Origin: Aphis gossypii
Lineage: Eukaryota; Arthropoda; Insecta; Hemiptera; Aphididae
Length of the DNA: 64,000 nt
Reading direction: 5' to 3'
Assembly: GCF_020184175.1 (NCBI RefSeq)
Contig: NW_026082998.1
Location: 1-64,000 of the forward strand
In this document: piece after piece, positions 31,558 through 44,744 of the stretch
Layout: every line of letters begins with the position of its first letter
How positions within the stretch are numbered: position 1 is the stretch's first letter
Position numbers and translations under genes: made by a program
Notes under the pieces: model-generated
The model's database searches: none
What the model was told of the DNA's origin: nothing
Seen by the model: only the letters and a program-made list of their open reading frames with translations

Positions 31558-34500
31558 CTGAAATCAAATGTAAACTATTATAAATGTATTAAATATGGTG
31601 GACATGGTGCCATCACCACAGTCCTACCAAGGATTTATGCGCTATTTAGGATTTTAGTATTTAATTAATCATGGAATTATGCCTCAACAATGTGCAAGTT
31701 AATTTGCAAATTTCAAAGTTGGAAGTTTGTAGTTTAATTCTGTCATTTTATTTGTATAGTACATACATGATATTTTACTCAGTTTCGAATAAGTACAGAC
31801 TTATGTGTGGCTACAATATTTTGACCATTTACCCTTTAAACTACCCAAAAATAAGTGTACATAGGTACCAAAAATTTCACAAATAACACATACTCAAATA
31901 GAAGATTCAATATATAAAATATTAAAATATTAAATAATGCATACACCAAATTGTTGAATACAATGCCATTGTTTTGATAATAATGCTTCCAAATGCTAGC
32001 AGTTATTAATACAAATTTATTTATCACTGTATAACCTTAAAATGTTTAAGACATAGCAGTGTCATATTATTTCAACTTTCCCATCATAAGCTGTTGTATT
32101 AGGATTTAACGAACTTCAATAATTATTAAGCAATAATAAAACAAAACATTTAAATAGGTTAAAATAACAATTGTGAAATATGGTGTTGATAAACTTTTAT
32201 ATTTTAGCTAGCATAAGTAATCTAGTAATCAAAACATAGTAGTAAGAAATGTAAGTAAAAATTGTTATTAATCGGGTTAAAATAATAATTACGTAAGCTA
32301 AGGTGTATGAATTGTAAATTTAGTATATAAGAGATATGGTTAAGGCAGCAAAGGGGTCAGTGGTGGTGATCGTGTGACTCGATCACCACCGGACGTCGTG
32401 TTCAAATAAAGTACTTTGCGTTATTTTGTGTTTAACTTTATTTTGGTATACGTCCGAGTAATCGGAGTATACGACAAAGCATAACAGTATAAAGTAATAG
32501 TATTTTTAATTTTCTTTATGATAATTTACTAAAATAATATTTAGCAGATTCACAAAGCAGAGCTATTTTCTCAATAATTTAAACTATAGTTTAGATAAGC
32601 TATGTTATTTTCAAACATTTTTAAATACAGTAAAATTGCTTCTAAAATTATAAAAAATTACTAATTAGTAACTTTTATTGTTTATTATTAAATTTATATT
32701 TTAATTTTATAGCTGAAGGAAATGTCAGGTATTCTTAGATTATACACAATGTTCCAAATTGTACAAGATCAAAGCCAATAATAAGTTAAATATAAAATCT
32801 GGATACTGGAGGTTTTAAAACTGGACTGAGACATTTTTACTGAATCGATATATATTTTTTTACACAAAATAGTAGGTTGAAAAATAGGTTGTTTTGTTGT
32901 ACCCGAAATATACGATCATCGTATCGGCACATATTGACTACCTACCATATTAATTATTATTCATGTTACGTCGTTAATCGTTATGGATAATGGATCACAA
33001 ATCACAATAGATCATTTGTTTGATATTTACTTATTACTCTCAGAAAAAAAAAGTCCTATTTAATTTATTGTTATACAATCTACAGTAATATATAGATGGT
33101 AAATTGATAAGGTAGATGGAAAATTAATAGATAGGCAAGATAATAAAGATAGCACAATTAATCTGAATTATAAGATAAAGTATAAAATACCCAACATAAA
33201 ACAATAATTATTAATAATATATTATATAATCGATGGCACGATAACGCATAAACCGTTGTCCGATCTCCCGGTCATTCGCATTGAAACGGAAGTGGTGGTT
33301 TTGAAATTGGGAAAAAAAATTATTTGTTATTGTTTCGTTTACAAAAATATTGGCCATTGTATTCGTAAACAAAATAAATATAACCAAGTTTTTAAATTAT
33401 ATTAATTAGGTACTTCATTCGTATATCAATCATTTTGTACACTATTAACCCATTAACAAGTTATTTTTCAAGATAATCAATTTTATATTATGTTTATAAT
33501 AATAAATTGGTCAAATCATATTTTTATGAAAAAAAAAAACTAACCCGACTGTTTCAGCATAGTAATTTAGTGGTCTAACTTTTTTTCCGAAATTAATTAA
33601 AACGGATTATTTTTCAACTCCTACGGAGATAAAAGTCGATAATTCGTACCTAACTAATAACCTTAGATTGATTATTTAATTATTATGAGCCACGACTAGT
33701 GATATAAAATTTCAGAAATTGAATATTCAAGAAATTATAAATTAAAAACTATAATATAAAAATGAAATTGTATTTTTTAATAGAACAAACTTTTTTATTA
33801 AAGACGAGTAAAAATTAGAAATATTCATTGGATTTTGAAGTATATTTTAAAGCATTGTTAAAAATATACTGTACAAATTGACAATTGTATTAGTTTAAAT
33901 ATAATTATTAATAAGTGCAAGATAATTATAGATAAAATTATTTAATATTTGTGCGGTAGTATATGTAACCTTCGCCGTATTGCTATTTTATCACAACAAA
34001 ATTACGTAAATAATTTAAATAAAAACAAAGAATACAATTTCCTACTTGCATCATCAATATGGTAACAAATTACAAATACCATTTTAATTTTTAGTATTTA
34101 TAATCAATTCAAATACTAATACTTAATATTAAATAAATAGGTAGGTATATATTTTAATATTATATCGTAATTCGATATGGGGATATACTATCTAATGTCG
34201 GTAGGTACTCGACACTCGACAGTTGTATATCTTAAACCAGTTCTTGTCATATACATAATATTATAAAAATATAAAATTAGACAAGATACCGAGAGGATTT
34301 CCCGGCAATCTACATGGTATAGTTTCTACTTTATATTATACGAAATATCATGATATTATATAATAATATATCATGCGTGTTGAGAAATAGTAAATACCAT
34401 TGAGTACAACATAATATATGTAACGACTTACGACATGACTCATATACTATATAAACAAATAATATTGTAATTTATCCATGTTAAACCCAGTTGCCACTAC

Positions 34501-34629
34501 TTGTTAAGAAACCTAACAGGGAAGCATGCAAATTTGATATTCAATTGTGTTTTTAATTTGTATATACTTAAATTTTAAATACAGTATAATAAGTATAGAT
34601 AGGTACAATATTAAGTGTTGCCGACTTAC
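31558..34629. other. Non-coding stretch, probable first intron of the Ulp1-type gene
   Basis: AT-rich sequence without a convincing ORF. Bounded by a phase-0 donor (34630) and a phase-0 acceptor (31557). It holds an LTR-like stretch (32172-32480). Confidence 0.45.
32172..32480 (+). repeat. LTR-like segment
   Basis: A TATATAAGAG box (about 32320), a hairpin GGTGGTGATCG...CGATCACCACC, an AATAAAG signal (32405) and a terminal palindrome around TACGTCCGAGTAATCGGAGT follow each other as promoter, R region and U5 of an LTR would. TG...CA ends with a duplication could not be fixed. Confidence 0.35.
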
Positions 34630-34791
34630 TCGTCTAATCCTTCTTCGATTTTTCAAACATGTATTCTGATTAAAACAAGCTTTGCAAAACTCAATGATGA
34701 TATCACCACATTTTACATTTTTCCACTGACAAGGAGTACATTCATTTTCTTTTAAAACGGCAATCAGTTTTTGAAAATTTATTTTTGTCAT

Positions 34792-35830
34792 TTTAATTCT
34801 TAAACACAAGGGTACAAAAAAATCAATATATAGCAAAAAGATAATATGCAAAAATTATATAATGTTAAATAATTGCCTGTAGTGTATTACCAATCCCAGT
34901 AGTAATTACCTGTAAAATATTTAAATATATTTTAAAAAGTAAAAAGGATTGTTATATGTTCGATACAAGAATTCGCGGGTGATTCGAAAATCGAAATTTA
35001 TGAATCGGTGCTATATTACGATATTACGATTAGTAATATAATGTTCGGCTGTACGAGACACTACTGAGTACAGACGTGTTTGTTAGTTGACCGCTAACGA
35101 TCAACGCACCGATTTTATAGAAAAGCACAATTCACAATAACCCTCCTCCCTCCTCTAACCCGAAAATACAAAACTACGTGCAGCAGTGGTGCAATTATTG
35201 GGAGACCCCGTCGAACGGTATACAACCAATAATAGCATTTTTTCGTATTTGAATCAGAAATCGATGCGGGCTGTGGAAGACTTCTTCTTTCGGATAAAAA
35301 ATATTCATCAAAATCCGACAATTCTACAAAGCTCGAGAGTTATTCCCGTAAAGTCATTTTTGCGATATAATACATCAATCCCTCCTAAATAGCTATAGGA
35401 TAGTAGATTAGTGGAAAAGTCTTATAACTGAGGACTCAGGGTCGGAAGCCGGAAAAAGGAGAAGTCCACCTGGGCCGGTAAATTTAGGAGCCCTAAATTT
35501 AAAATAACTTCTATATTGTTATAATATCATTCAGTTATCAGCTTAGCACATTGACGATGTGTATATTTTTCTATTATTACCACGATTAAAGATATAAATA
35601 TATTTAATCGTGATTATTAGCTCTCGATAATATCTACTTATTATTATTTTACCAGCCACCACCCAACAGCCTATACCAGCAATGGCGAACCTTTCTGTAC
35701 CCACGAGTCAAATAAAAATTTTTATTCCGTTTTATTTTTCTTGTGTGTCGACTAATTTGATGATCTTCTTTTTAAACTTAAAAATGCCTACATCCATGGC
35801 TTGAATGATAAAAAACAGACTTTACGTGTG
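34792..35830. other. Non-coding stretch
   Basis: No gene is seen. A short hairpin around ATTATTGGGAGACC...AACCAATAAT lies at 35190-35240. The rest has no recognised structure. Confidence 0.5.
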
Positions 35831-36983
35831 TCCAGTGACGGCGCCAGGGGGGGCCTGGGCGGGCCACGGCCCCCTCTAAATTTGTCTTGGCCACCCCTTG
35901 GCCCCCCTTGACCTCCTAACAACAAGAGAAAAAAAATTCTTTAAAAGAACAGATTATAAAATTGAAATTCTATACTTCTCTAAGTCCTAAGACTATAATA
36001 TGGCAATATTTTTTTTTTTTGACTGAATAAAATATGAATAATTATGATCATGATCCTCACAATTCACAAAATTATGTTATTAAATCGAAATATCGAATAA
36101 TTATGGACTGTGGTTATAAATTATTATTGTTATAAAACCGTACGATGCTCGTCTGCACGGCTATATATATCCGCGAGGGTTAGCTATGCCTATCTGTGAC
36201 ATAATTACATAATGTCAACGATTTATTGACAATGAATTTGTATCATTGCATCAAAACCGTCGAATTATATTAATTTAACATAGTTTATAGTAATACTATA
36301 AAGTATAAATCATAATAAATACAAATAATAAAAATTATATAAAATTTAAAAAAAAACAGTGACGAGTTTATAACAAACTAGAAAAGTATCTATCATATGT
36401 TAATGATTATATTATATAGGTACCTAATTATGTTATTTAATTAGCAGCTAAATTAAAGTAGGTGCATGAAAGTTAATTTTATAGTTTTTAATTTATCATA
36501 ATTTATGTATATTTCTATTTAATCAAAATTATAATTATTATATAGTTTTTAAATGTGAAAATTCATTTTATATTCATCATTTCTAACAATTAGTAGGTAT
36601 CAATTATATGCATACCATTTAGTATAATTATGTTTTTGACTATTTACTATGTTTGCTTGTAACTAGATTTTTTAATATTTAGTACCTAAGTTGCTAAGGC
36701 AAATAAAAATTGTGTATTATATTATAATAAAGTACACATAGTTTATTTACCTACCTACCTACCTAGCTAAGTTTGTTGAAAATGATATTTAATAGTTAAG
36801 TATGTGAAAACATAGTATATGCAACACAATCTTTACAATAGATAGTGTGTAAGCCCCCTACCTTATACTGAGTTTATGAATGGGAAAAAAACCACGGATT
36901 GGGACTTTTTTTAGCCCTACCAAATTTTTAAAGGCCACCAATGCCCCCCCCCCCCCAAGATAAAATTCCTGGCGCCGCCACGA
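35831..36983. mobile_element. Non-autonomous DNA element with GTGACGGCGCCAGG ends
   Basis: GTGACGGCGCCAGGGGGGGC (from 35834) and, in reverse from 36982, GTGGCGGCGCCAGGAATTTT form a 14-bp terminal inverted repeat with one mismatch. A run of C (36945-36957) lies just inside the right end. The 1.1-kb interior is AT-rich with no ORF. The target duplication is unclear. Confidence 0.55.
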
Positions 36984-37167
36984 GTGATATAGGTGCGCCA
37001 TCTCTGGCCTATACACATAGGCCGAGCGTCCACCGAAGTAACGTAACTCGTAACTCTTGACTGGTGATATGATGAGTGACGTGACAAATTATTTTTGTCG
37101 TTAATTGAAATGACGTGATTATTTATGTTACTTGAAAACTTGTACTTTACTCTATTCATTTCCCAAA

Positions 37168-39752
37168 ATGTCGTCAGACGATGAGGACGTATTAGACACA
37201 ATAAATTTACTCAATATTTTAAATGCCTATAAAACCCCAAGAGTACATAATTATTGGGTACACCCATTTTGGCGTCAAAACTGCGAAGATAGAGGAGCAT
37301 ATGCTGCATTTAAAGACCTAGAAGATGATGAACGTTTTCAAAGTTTTTATCGCATGGAAAAAAAAACTTTTGATCTACTCATACAACTGGTTAGACCAAA
37401 AATTCAGAAAAAGGATACAAATTTCAGACGTGCTGTGTGTCCCCGAGAACGACTTTTGATTACACTCAGGTAGAGTATAAACGTTTATGTATAATATTAA
37501 ATAAACTAAATAATAAAAAAATATAATTAAATGAAAATGAAATTATTTAATACTTTATTTAATTAGTAACATTATAATAAAAAAAAAAAAATAATAATAA
37601 AAAAAATATTTAAATGAAAATGAAATTATTTAATACTTTATTTAATTGGCAACTTTATAACAAAATAAAATAAAACTTTTTTTCCTTATTGATTATATGG
37701 CCATTCTTGAGTGTATACTTGAGAGCTTGTAGATGGGTGTGCTAAATTCAATGGGGGTGTTGAATATGTTGATCTGGAGCTTGATAACATTGATGGAGAT
37801 TCATGATTTGAAGACCTTTCCAATTTATGGTATTAAGTACTATATTCACTTACAATCTGATTTTGATCACCAAATGAAATATTTTTTTCATTCAATATGC
37901 TTCCTGATAAGTTTATTATTCCAACTTTGAATCTTTTTTTCTGATCAGGAGTCATACATTTCATATCAGGCAGCACACTTTTTAGAAAGCATAAATCTAA
38001 ATCTTCTTCAACTGCAGTTACTGTTTTTTTCTTTTGTACGAAAAAATCATGAGCTGCTTTATTTACATCTTCCAAACCAATACGTTTCTTTTTATTAACT
38101 TGTGTATGTGTACTTGTACATTTTTTTGGACTGGGTTCAATAAAACTCGAAGTCGAAGCATCTGGTTGATTTGTCTCGTCATTTTCTTCTTCATTTTCAG
38201 AAGCAGACAAATCAGTTGTGATTTCTTTTTCACAATTATTTGAGGGTAATAGTAAAGACATATTACCTGTAAAAATAAGTTAAATATAAACTTTTAATAC
38301 TAAAATATTGATTCACCAGAAAAATTACAAACCTGATTATTTCCGGGATTTTGTGAACGGTTCAACAAAGTTGAGATATTCCGCTAAGTAATACGATTTT
38401 TTATATTTTGTAGCAGATCCTGATGCAGGTTTTGCTTTCAGATGCCTTGTATAACATGCCCTTAAATTTTTCCATCGATCTTTGCACTGAGAAACTTAAA
38501 AAATAAATAAAACTGATGTTAGCAACTGTTAGTATTTAATATAAAATAAACAACATTTTAGATTCTTAGCTTAGTGTAACTCAAAATCACGAACATTTTA
38601 AAATTAAATAAATACCAACAATATTAATTGTATTCCTAGACTAAACAATATATATATATTTTTTTAAACAACTAGGTATCTATTACTATTGTCTATTTTT
38701 ATCATTTACATAAATAATAAATATATTATTATTATTATATATTAGATATTTTTCGGGCGAAGCATCAATGAAATCGATTTCCTATTATTTTCTAAGAGGT
38801 GCAGCAACCGTTTGGAAAATAATAGAAGATATATCTGAAGCACTATGGGGAATTTTACAGCCTATTTACATGCCAATACCTGATAAAGAAATTTGGTAAA
38901 CTATTGCTGATCGTTATAATCAACTATGGAATTTGCCAAATTGTGTTGGTAGTATCGATGGCAAGCATATTAGAATTAAAGCACCACCACATTCTGGGTC
39001 GTCTTATTTTAACTATAAAGGTTATTTTTCTATCGTTTTAATGGCTACAGCAGACGCTGATGGAAAGTTCATCACTGCCGACGTGGGAGAATTTGGTCGT
39101 AATAGTGATGGGAGAGTATTTAAAGAATGTGCTTTCGGTCAACTATTGCTTCAAAAAAAACTTAGTCTGCCTGATGATTGTTGTTTGCCAAATGAAGAGA
39201 ACAGTCTGCCATTTCCACATTACTTTGTGGCAGATGAGGGTTTTCTTTTGCTTGAAAATGTAATGAGACCATTCCCAAGAAGATCATTGACAAATACAAG
39301 ACGTATTTTTAACTACCGGTAATATTTTTATTGAATTTAAGATCACTCACAGTAATTAAAATATTAATACAAATAATAATAATAATAATAATCAAAAAAA
39401 TTTTATTTTCAGACTTTCTAGAGGCCGTAAGTCAGTTGAATATGCTTTCGGGATGTTGGTGTCTAAGTTTGAGATTTTAGAACGACCTATTCATTTTAAA
39501 GTTGAGAGAATTGAAATTATGGTAAAAGCTCTATGCGTTCTACATAACTTTATTCGTGTACATGATGGTATATTTTCAACCCCTCAAGACTTTCAACAGA
39601 AAAATATTGAAATATCCCAAACTTATGTAGAAAATGTACAAATGAATAGAACGAGGCCATCATATTCAGCTATCGAAATACGAGAAAGACTCTGCCAGTA
39701 TTTTGTTAACCCAAATGGGTCATTACCGTGGCAAAACAACTATACAGTTTAA
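37168..39752 (+). pseudogene. HARBI1-like DDE transposase, three exons, one stop
   Basis: Exon 1 (37168-37469) starts MSSDDEDVLDTINLLN and ends LLITLR at CAG/GTAGAG. Exon 2 (38746-39318) follows TATTAG, starts YFSGEASMKSISYYF and ends NYR at GTAATA. Exon 3 (39413-39752) follows TTTTCAG and starts LSRGRKSVEYAFG. Phases agree at both junctions. The DDE core shows VGSIDGKH (first Asp), FVADEGF (second Asp) and VEYAFG (Glu). A single TAA at about 38899 (EIW*TIAD) is the only break. The enzyme would cut and paste the Harbinger element with the help of a Myb/MADF-type partner, here the gene on the other strand. Length of about 400 codons is normal for the family. Confidence 0.85.
37529..37665. repeat. 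Direct duplication in Harbinger intron 1
   Basis: AATGAAAATGAAATTATTTA followed by ATACTTTATTTAATT occurs at 37529 and again at 37613, separated by an A/T-rich tract. Confidence 0.7.
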
Positions 39753-40018
39753 AAATACTTTCTAAAATATGTTTTTTTTTTTTTGTTTAATTATATAATT
39801 AGGTATATAAAATTTAGTAATACAATAATGTAATCATTTATTTTAATTAATCAAATAATAATTACCTAACAATCACTTAAAATACCATGTTTATTTATAT
39901 TAATATATTACCTGTTGCATTGAATTGTTTGCTTATTTCTATCCAAGCTTTATCTTGAGTATCTCTATTGTAATAATCAGCTCTTGAGTGATCATATAAA
40001 CAAGGGTATGGTTCTGTA
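37852..40018 (-). pseudogene. MADF/BESS DNA-binding partner protein of the Harbinger element
   Basis: The exon at about 39912-40018 follows TTATACAG and reads PYPCLYDHSRADYYN, then DKAWIEISKQF, the first half of a MADF domain. The exon at 38333-38494 reads VSQCKDRWKNLRACYTRHL and YKKSYYLAEYLNFVEPF, the second half. The exon below 38267 has an acidic linker (SENEEENDETNQ), a basic KKKRIG patch and FLKSVLPDMKCMTPDQKKRF, a BESS motif. A TAA after FTKSRK near 38345 may be a mutation. Such proteins bind the terminal repeats and recruit the transposase. No start codon was found upstream; copia sits 280 bp upstream of the first exon seen. Confidence 0.7.
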
Positions 40019-40297
40019 TAACTATACTATTCAAGACTAATAACGATTTGTATATATTACTATGTGCCTATATTAGTTATATCATAATTTATATTATATT
40101 AAATTATAAAACATTAAAGGTATATATTTATTAATATATTAAATACCATAATTTTATAACAAAATAAAATATAAGTACATATTATTAATTTTTTTATACA
40201 AATAAATGTGAAAAAATATTTAGGTATTAACAGGTATATAATAAATAATACATTAATTTACTTACAACTATTATATATATTATAATTATTTTATTTT

Positions 40298-40560
40298 TGT
40301 TGATGTACACAGATATACAGAAGCTAAGGTAAATGAAATAAGATCGGATATATGTAATAATATAATAATATGTATAATTGATACGAACAACTATAGTGTT
40401 ATATGGCGTAATATAAAACAACGACTAATCGTCTACAGGCTACTACATAGAACGAATATGCTATAGAAATATAGAATGTCTATTCAGCGTCTTCTGTACT
40501 ACAGTGTGAATAATTTGCTTATAATCTACATAATACAGGGTGTGTTGTTTACATTCAACA
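40298..40560 (-). repeat. Copia 3' LTR
   Basis: Starts TGTTGATGTACACAGATATA on the plus strand and ends TTACATTCAACA. It is the downstream LTR because the coding strand is minus. Confidence 0.9.
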
Positions 40561-40569
40561 CTTCCCCTT
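40561..40569 (-). promoter_or_regulatory. Copia polypurine tract
   Basis: The minus strand reads AAGGGGAAG directly before the 3' LTR, the usual place and composition of the plus-strand primer. Confidence 0.8.
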
Positions 40570-43500
40570 AAACAATATACCCTGACTTAGAATTAATATA
40601 TCTAATTCCCAGCATCTCCCTGAGTTCTTGGAATCTTGGTCGTGGAGTTGGCTTGGTCAATATGTCAGCTAACTGCTCCTTGCTTGACACGTACTCCAGA
40701 GAAAACATCCCTTCACTGAACTTCTCACGAATGTAGTGATAGCGAACATCGATGTGTTTCGTTCGCTTATGATATTCTGGATTTTTCACTAGTTTGATGG
40801 CGCTTTGGTTGTCTGCATACAGAACCGGTGTATCTCCCTGTGTCTCCAGAAGATCACTGATAAGTAGCGTCAACCAAGTAAGTTCTTGTATCGATTGACT
40901 CAGCGCTATGTATTCTGCCTCAGTAGTCGAAAGTGCTACCGATTTTTGTCTTTGTGAACACCATGCTACGATTCCATCTCCCATCATGAAAATGAATCCT
41001 GATGTTGATCGTCTCGTTATTGTGTCACCGGCATAGTCTGCGTCACTATATCCACGCAACTTTGGTGTTATACTAGAATCATAAATTAAACCATAATTAA
41101 ACGTTCCTTTTAAATATTTAAATATACGTTTCACCGCATTCCAATGAATTGTCAGAGGCTTTTCTAAATAACGACTGACAAGATTTACTGCAAAAGTTAT
41201 ATCAGGCCTTGTTATTTGGCTTAGATACAACAAACTTCCAACTGATTCTCTGTATGGAACTTCCCCTGCTTCCAATGATCCAGACAAATTTGGATCTAAT
41301 GAGTGTTGTGGATCTGTTGGAATATGCAGGACGTTGGCTTCTTCCATATTGAACCTCTCCAAAATGCGCTTGCAATATGAAGATTGGTGTATGAAAATTG
41401 AACCATCAGGTCTCTGATCAATTTCAATACCCAAGAAATGATCAAGTTCACCTTCCTTCGTCTCGAAATTGTCCTTTAGGTAGTTCACCATTGTGTCCAC
41501 CAGCTCGTTGTTTGTTGCTGCGATTAGTCCATCATCTACAAAAATAGCGACAATTAGTAATTGATTATTTTTATTGCTTACGTATACACAAGGGTCTGCT
41601 CTTGTTTCCTTTAGATCAAAGTTCCTCAGCATATTTTTGAACTTTTTGTTCCAGCACCTGGGTGCCTGTTTCAGCCCATATAGGCTCCGTTGAAGTTTGC
41701 ATACTAATTGAGTTCCATCCTCTTAACCCTTTGGTTGTTTCATATACTATATAGATGTCTTCTTCAAGATCTCCATATAAGAACGCTGTTTTAATGTCAA
41801 ATTGTCTGAGCATTAATTTTCTGGCTGCTGCTATCGCAAGTATTACTCGAATTGAATCATATTTCACTACTGGACTGAACGTTTCTTGAAAATCTATTCC
41901 ATGAACTTGCGCACATCCCTTTATTACTAGTCTAGCTTTAAATCGATCTATTTCTCCATTTGTTTTGTACTTGGTTTTATATATCCATGCGTTATTTATT
42001 GGATTTTTATCTCTTGGTAAATCTACTAATTTCCAAGTTTCGTTTTTCTGCAATGATAACATTTCGTCGTCCATCGCTGCCTTCCAATCGTCTGCATTTT
42101 TACATGTCATAGCTTCTTTATATGTTACTGGGTCATTATATGTTGAGAAAAATGCATCTCTATACCTGATAGGTTTATTGAGTTTTTCTCTGTCTCTGAG
42201 TATCATTTGTTGTTGATCCTCTACTGGCATCTGTTTATCATCGTCCAGTTTTTCTTCGTCGTCACTGTTGACTTCTTCATCTTCATCTCCACCTTCCGAA
42301 TTTACTTCTTTTTCTTCACTTATGATTTTTACTTCTAAAGTTGTTGACGGTTTTGTGGACTCTTTGAATATTATATCTCTGCTCAGTGAAACTTCTCTTC
42401 CACCAAAGTATATACGATAACCTTTCGTTTCTTCTGAGTAACCAACAAAAATACCTTTTCTTCCCTTTTGATCCCATTTTCTTCGTTTTTCTTGCGGTAT
42501 ATGAGCATAAACTTCGCTACCGAATATTTTCAGGTGATTTATATCTGGTGTATTGTTGAACCATAATTCGTAAGGTGTTTTTCCTTCTTGACCTGTGTTT
42601 CCTGTACGATTTATTGTATATACGGCTGTATTCACTGCTTCTGCCCAAAGTGACTTAGACAAATTTTTACTGTATAGCATAGTTCTTGCCGCTTCTACAA
42701 TTGTTCTCATTGACCTTTCCGCTTTGCCGTTTTGTTGAGGTGTATATGGTACACTCGTCTCATGTTTAATTCCAAATTTATCCAATATGGTTTTAAATTC
42801 AGCATTTTTATATTCCAAACCACAATCACTTCTTAAAGTAACTACTGAAACATTTAACTGATTTTTGACTGTATTTAAAAATAATTCAAATTTATTTTTT
42901 ACTTCCGATTTTTGGCTCATAAAATACACATACGTGTAACTAGAATAATCATCCTTGAAAATAACAAAATATCGTTTACCTCCAAGCGAGTTTTCTTCCA
43001 TAGGACCACACACATCACTGTGAATTAATTGACCTGGCTTTGTAGTTTTAGTAGTACTCGATGTGAATGGCTCTCTGTGTTGCTTACCATAAATGCAAGC
43101 TTCACAGAAAAATTTGTTTTTCGTGTCTGTAAACGGGATCTGCATATATTTCAAGTAACTCCGAACATATTGAACATTCTGGTGACTCAGCATTTCATGC
43201 CACTGTTGTAACGTGAAATTTTTAATCGCAACATTTGCTTGGTCAGCCGCTTGTAATGGCCTAGTCTTCAAAAGCATTGAAAACATTTTATTCTCACGGA
43301 CTCCAATAGCAACTATACGATTGTTTTTTTTAAATATACAGCCGTCACTATCTGTCACCATTTTTATACCTTTGTCAAGGCATGCTCCACACGAAAACAA
43401 ATTTACCTTAAGATCAGGCACGTGTAAAACGTTAGACAAATAACTGTCAACCCATTTATCACAAATTTTTGCTTGAACATTTATATTACCTTTACCAATA

Positions 43501-44522
43501 GCCATAATATATTTGCCATCACCGATACGTACTGGTAACTGCACTTCAAATGTCTCATAATTACTGAACCATTCTCTTCTGCTGGTCATGTGATCGCTAG
43601 CACCTGAATCCACATACCATTTTTCTGATTCTCTAATTTCGATGTCCTTTGACTGTACACCAACCAACGCATTTCCTGAGTTTGATTCGCTCTCAACTTT
43701 TTCTTTTTGTTCTTTTAAGAAAATTCGGCATTCACGCTTCCAATGCCCGGGTTTTTTGCAATAATTGCACTTGCCTGGTTTTTTATCGTTGTTCCGTTGA
43801 TTTTCAGAATTGCCAATTTTCGTGTGTTTTTCTTTATAATGTGTTCCAAACGATTTCTTTGCCGAAAACGCACTACTACTTGCAGTATCTCTCTGGACAT
43901 CATGTCCTTGAGTTTGCCTTGTTTCCTCCACCATGAGTCTGGACGACAAATTAGACAATGTTTTGTCCACATTTGGTATCGAATCCCATGCACTGTAGAA
44001 ATGTTTGTAATTTTCTGGCAATGTCATTAGTATCTTGGTCATAAGCATTGAGTCGGATATTGGTTCACCTAACTGGCTTAATTTTCTACTAAGACTCTCC
44101 AATTTCGAAATATGAATCGCCATATTGTCATCTGGGTTCATAACATAGCTGTAGAACTTTTGTTGAATCAACGTTACACTCGAGTCCGACTTTTGTTCAT
44201 AAACACTAAGCAACTTGTCCCACATTTCCTTAGCCGTGTCACAATTCATTATGTACTGCAGTGGTTGTTCGTCCACTGACGTAACTATATACTTTTGAGC
44301 CTTATTGTCAGCCTTTTTAAATATTGAATAATCAACACCATACCTTTTTCTTGCATCATCTTCAGTTTCTGAGCTTGTTTTTGTAAGAACGGGTTTTTTC
44401 GATTTTCCGGTCACAACGTCAAATATATCGGCTGCAGTCATTATGACTTTTATTTGGAACTTCCATGTTTCCCAATTTACATTACCTGTTAATTTATTAA
44501 TTTTTATAGATTCGTTTTCCAT
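40568..44522 (-). pseudogene. Copia gag-pol polyprotein, two breaks
   Basis: The frame starts MENESIKINKLTGNVNWETW at 44522. In order it has the gag domain, a zinc knuckle CNYCKKPGHWKREC, protease WYVDSGASDH, an integrase zinc domain ending CEACIYGKQH, integrase core HSDVCGPM, LRSDCGLEY and NGKAERS, and the reverse transcriptase start WIYKTKYKTNGEIDRFKARL. At about 41740 a short insertion (TATAGTAT-like) shifts the frame, and a TAA follows at about 41725. The second part (41632-40568) resumes with IFVDDGLIAA (YVDD-type site), RNase H with GYSDADYAGD and TEAEYIAL, and KHIDVRYHYIRE. All catalytic residues are present. The two breaks lie within the reverse transcriptase, so this copy cannot act alone. 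Confidence 0.9.
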
Positions 44523-44730
44523 AATGACGAATTATCTGTACACTGTCTGTACACTATAAATGTAATAATAACAAACACAGTTTCTGCGCTTCACACGATT
44601 GACGCACTTACACTACACTATACTTCACGAATTAATATTGTTGTACACTACCTGTACAACACACACACGCGATTCGTAAAAAAAATTAATGTATTAAAAC
44701 ATACACGACCCTATTATAAATACCTTACGA

Positions 44731-44744
44731 CTGGGCCCATAACC
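44731..44744 (-). promoter_or_regulatory. Copia primer-binding site
   Basis: The minus strand reads GGTTATGGGCCCAG directly after the 5' LTR. Drosophila copia uses the same kind of site, complementary to an internal part of initiator methionine tRNA, so a half-tRNA primer is likely. Confidence 0.85.

Larger units (their letters stand above)
25798..34791 (-). pseudogene. Large multi-exon transposon-like gene with Ulp1-type protease and C-terminal His-box segment
   Basis: Exons can be chained with matching phases: 34630-34791 (start ATG, Cys-rich, ends RRIRR at GTAAGT), 30425-31557 (371 residues, ends KLNTKR), 29332 downward to about 27740 (VIREHLQEV, later SNASVESWFNLVKNHIL), about 27413-26916, a Ulp1-like part at 26830-26010, and a last exon 25798-25918. 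The Ulp1 part has LENDHWT (catalytic His), VSYLNSL (Asn where the catalytic Asp is usual) and DDGFNCGVFMLYFA (Cys). The last exon reads YGSNHYVAYVKR, like the His box of a ubiquitin hydrolase. Stops lie at about 29040, 26780 and 26111, and frameshifts near 27900, 27740 and 26610. The type is a repeated gene family of aphids; its superfamily is uncertain. Confidence 0.6.

Noticed and set aside
40227..40421. 64-codon Ile/Tyr-rich minus frame
   Set aside because: Low-complexity AT sequence running across the copia LTR boundary.
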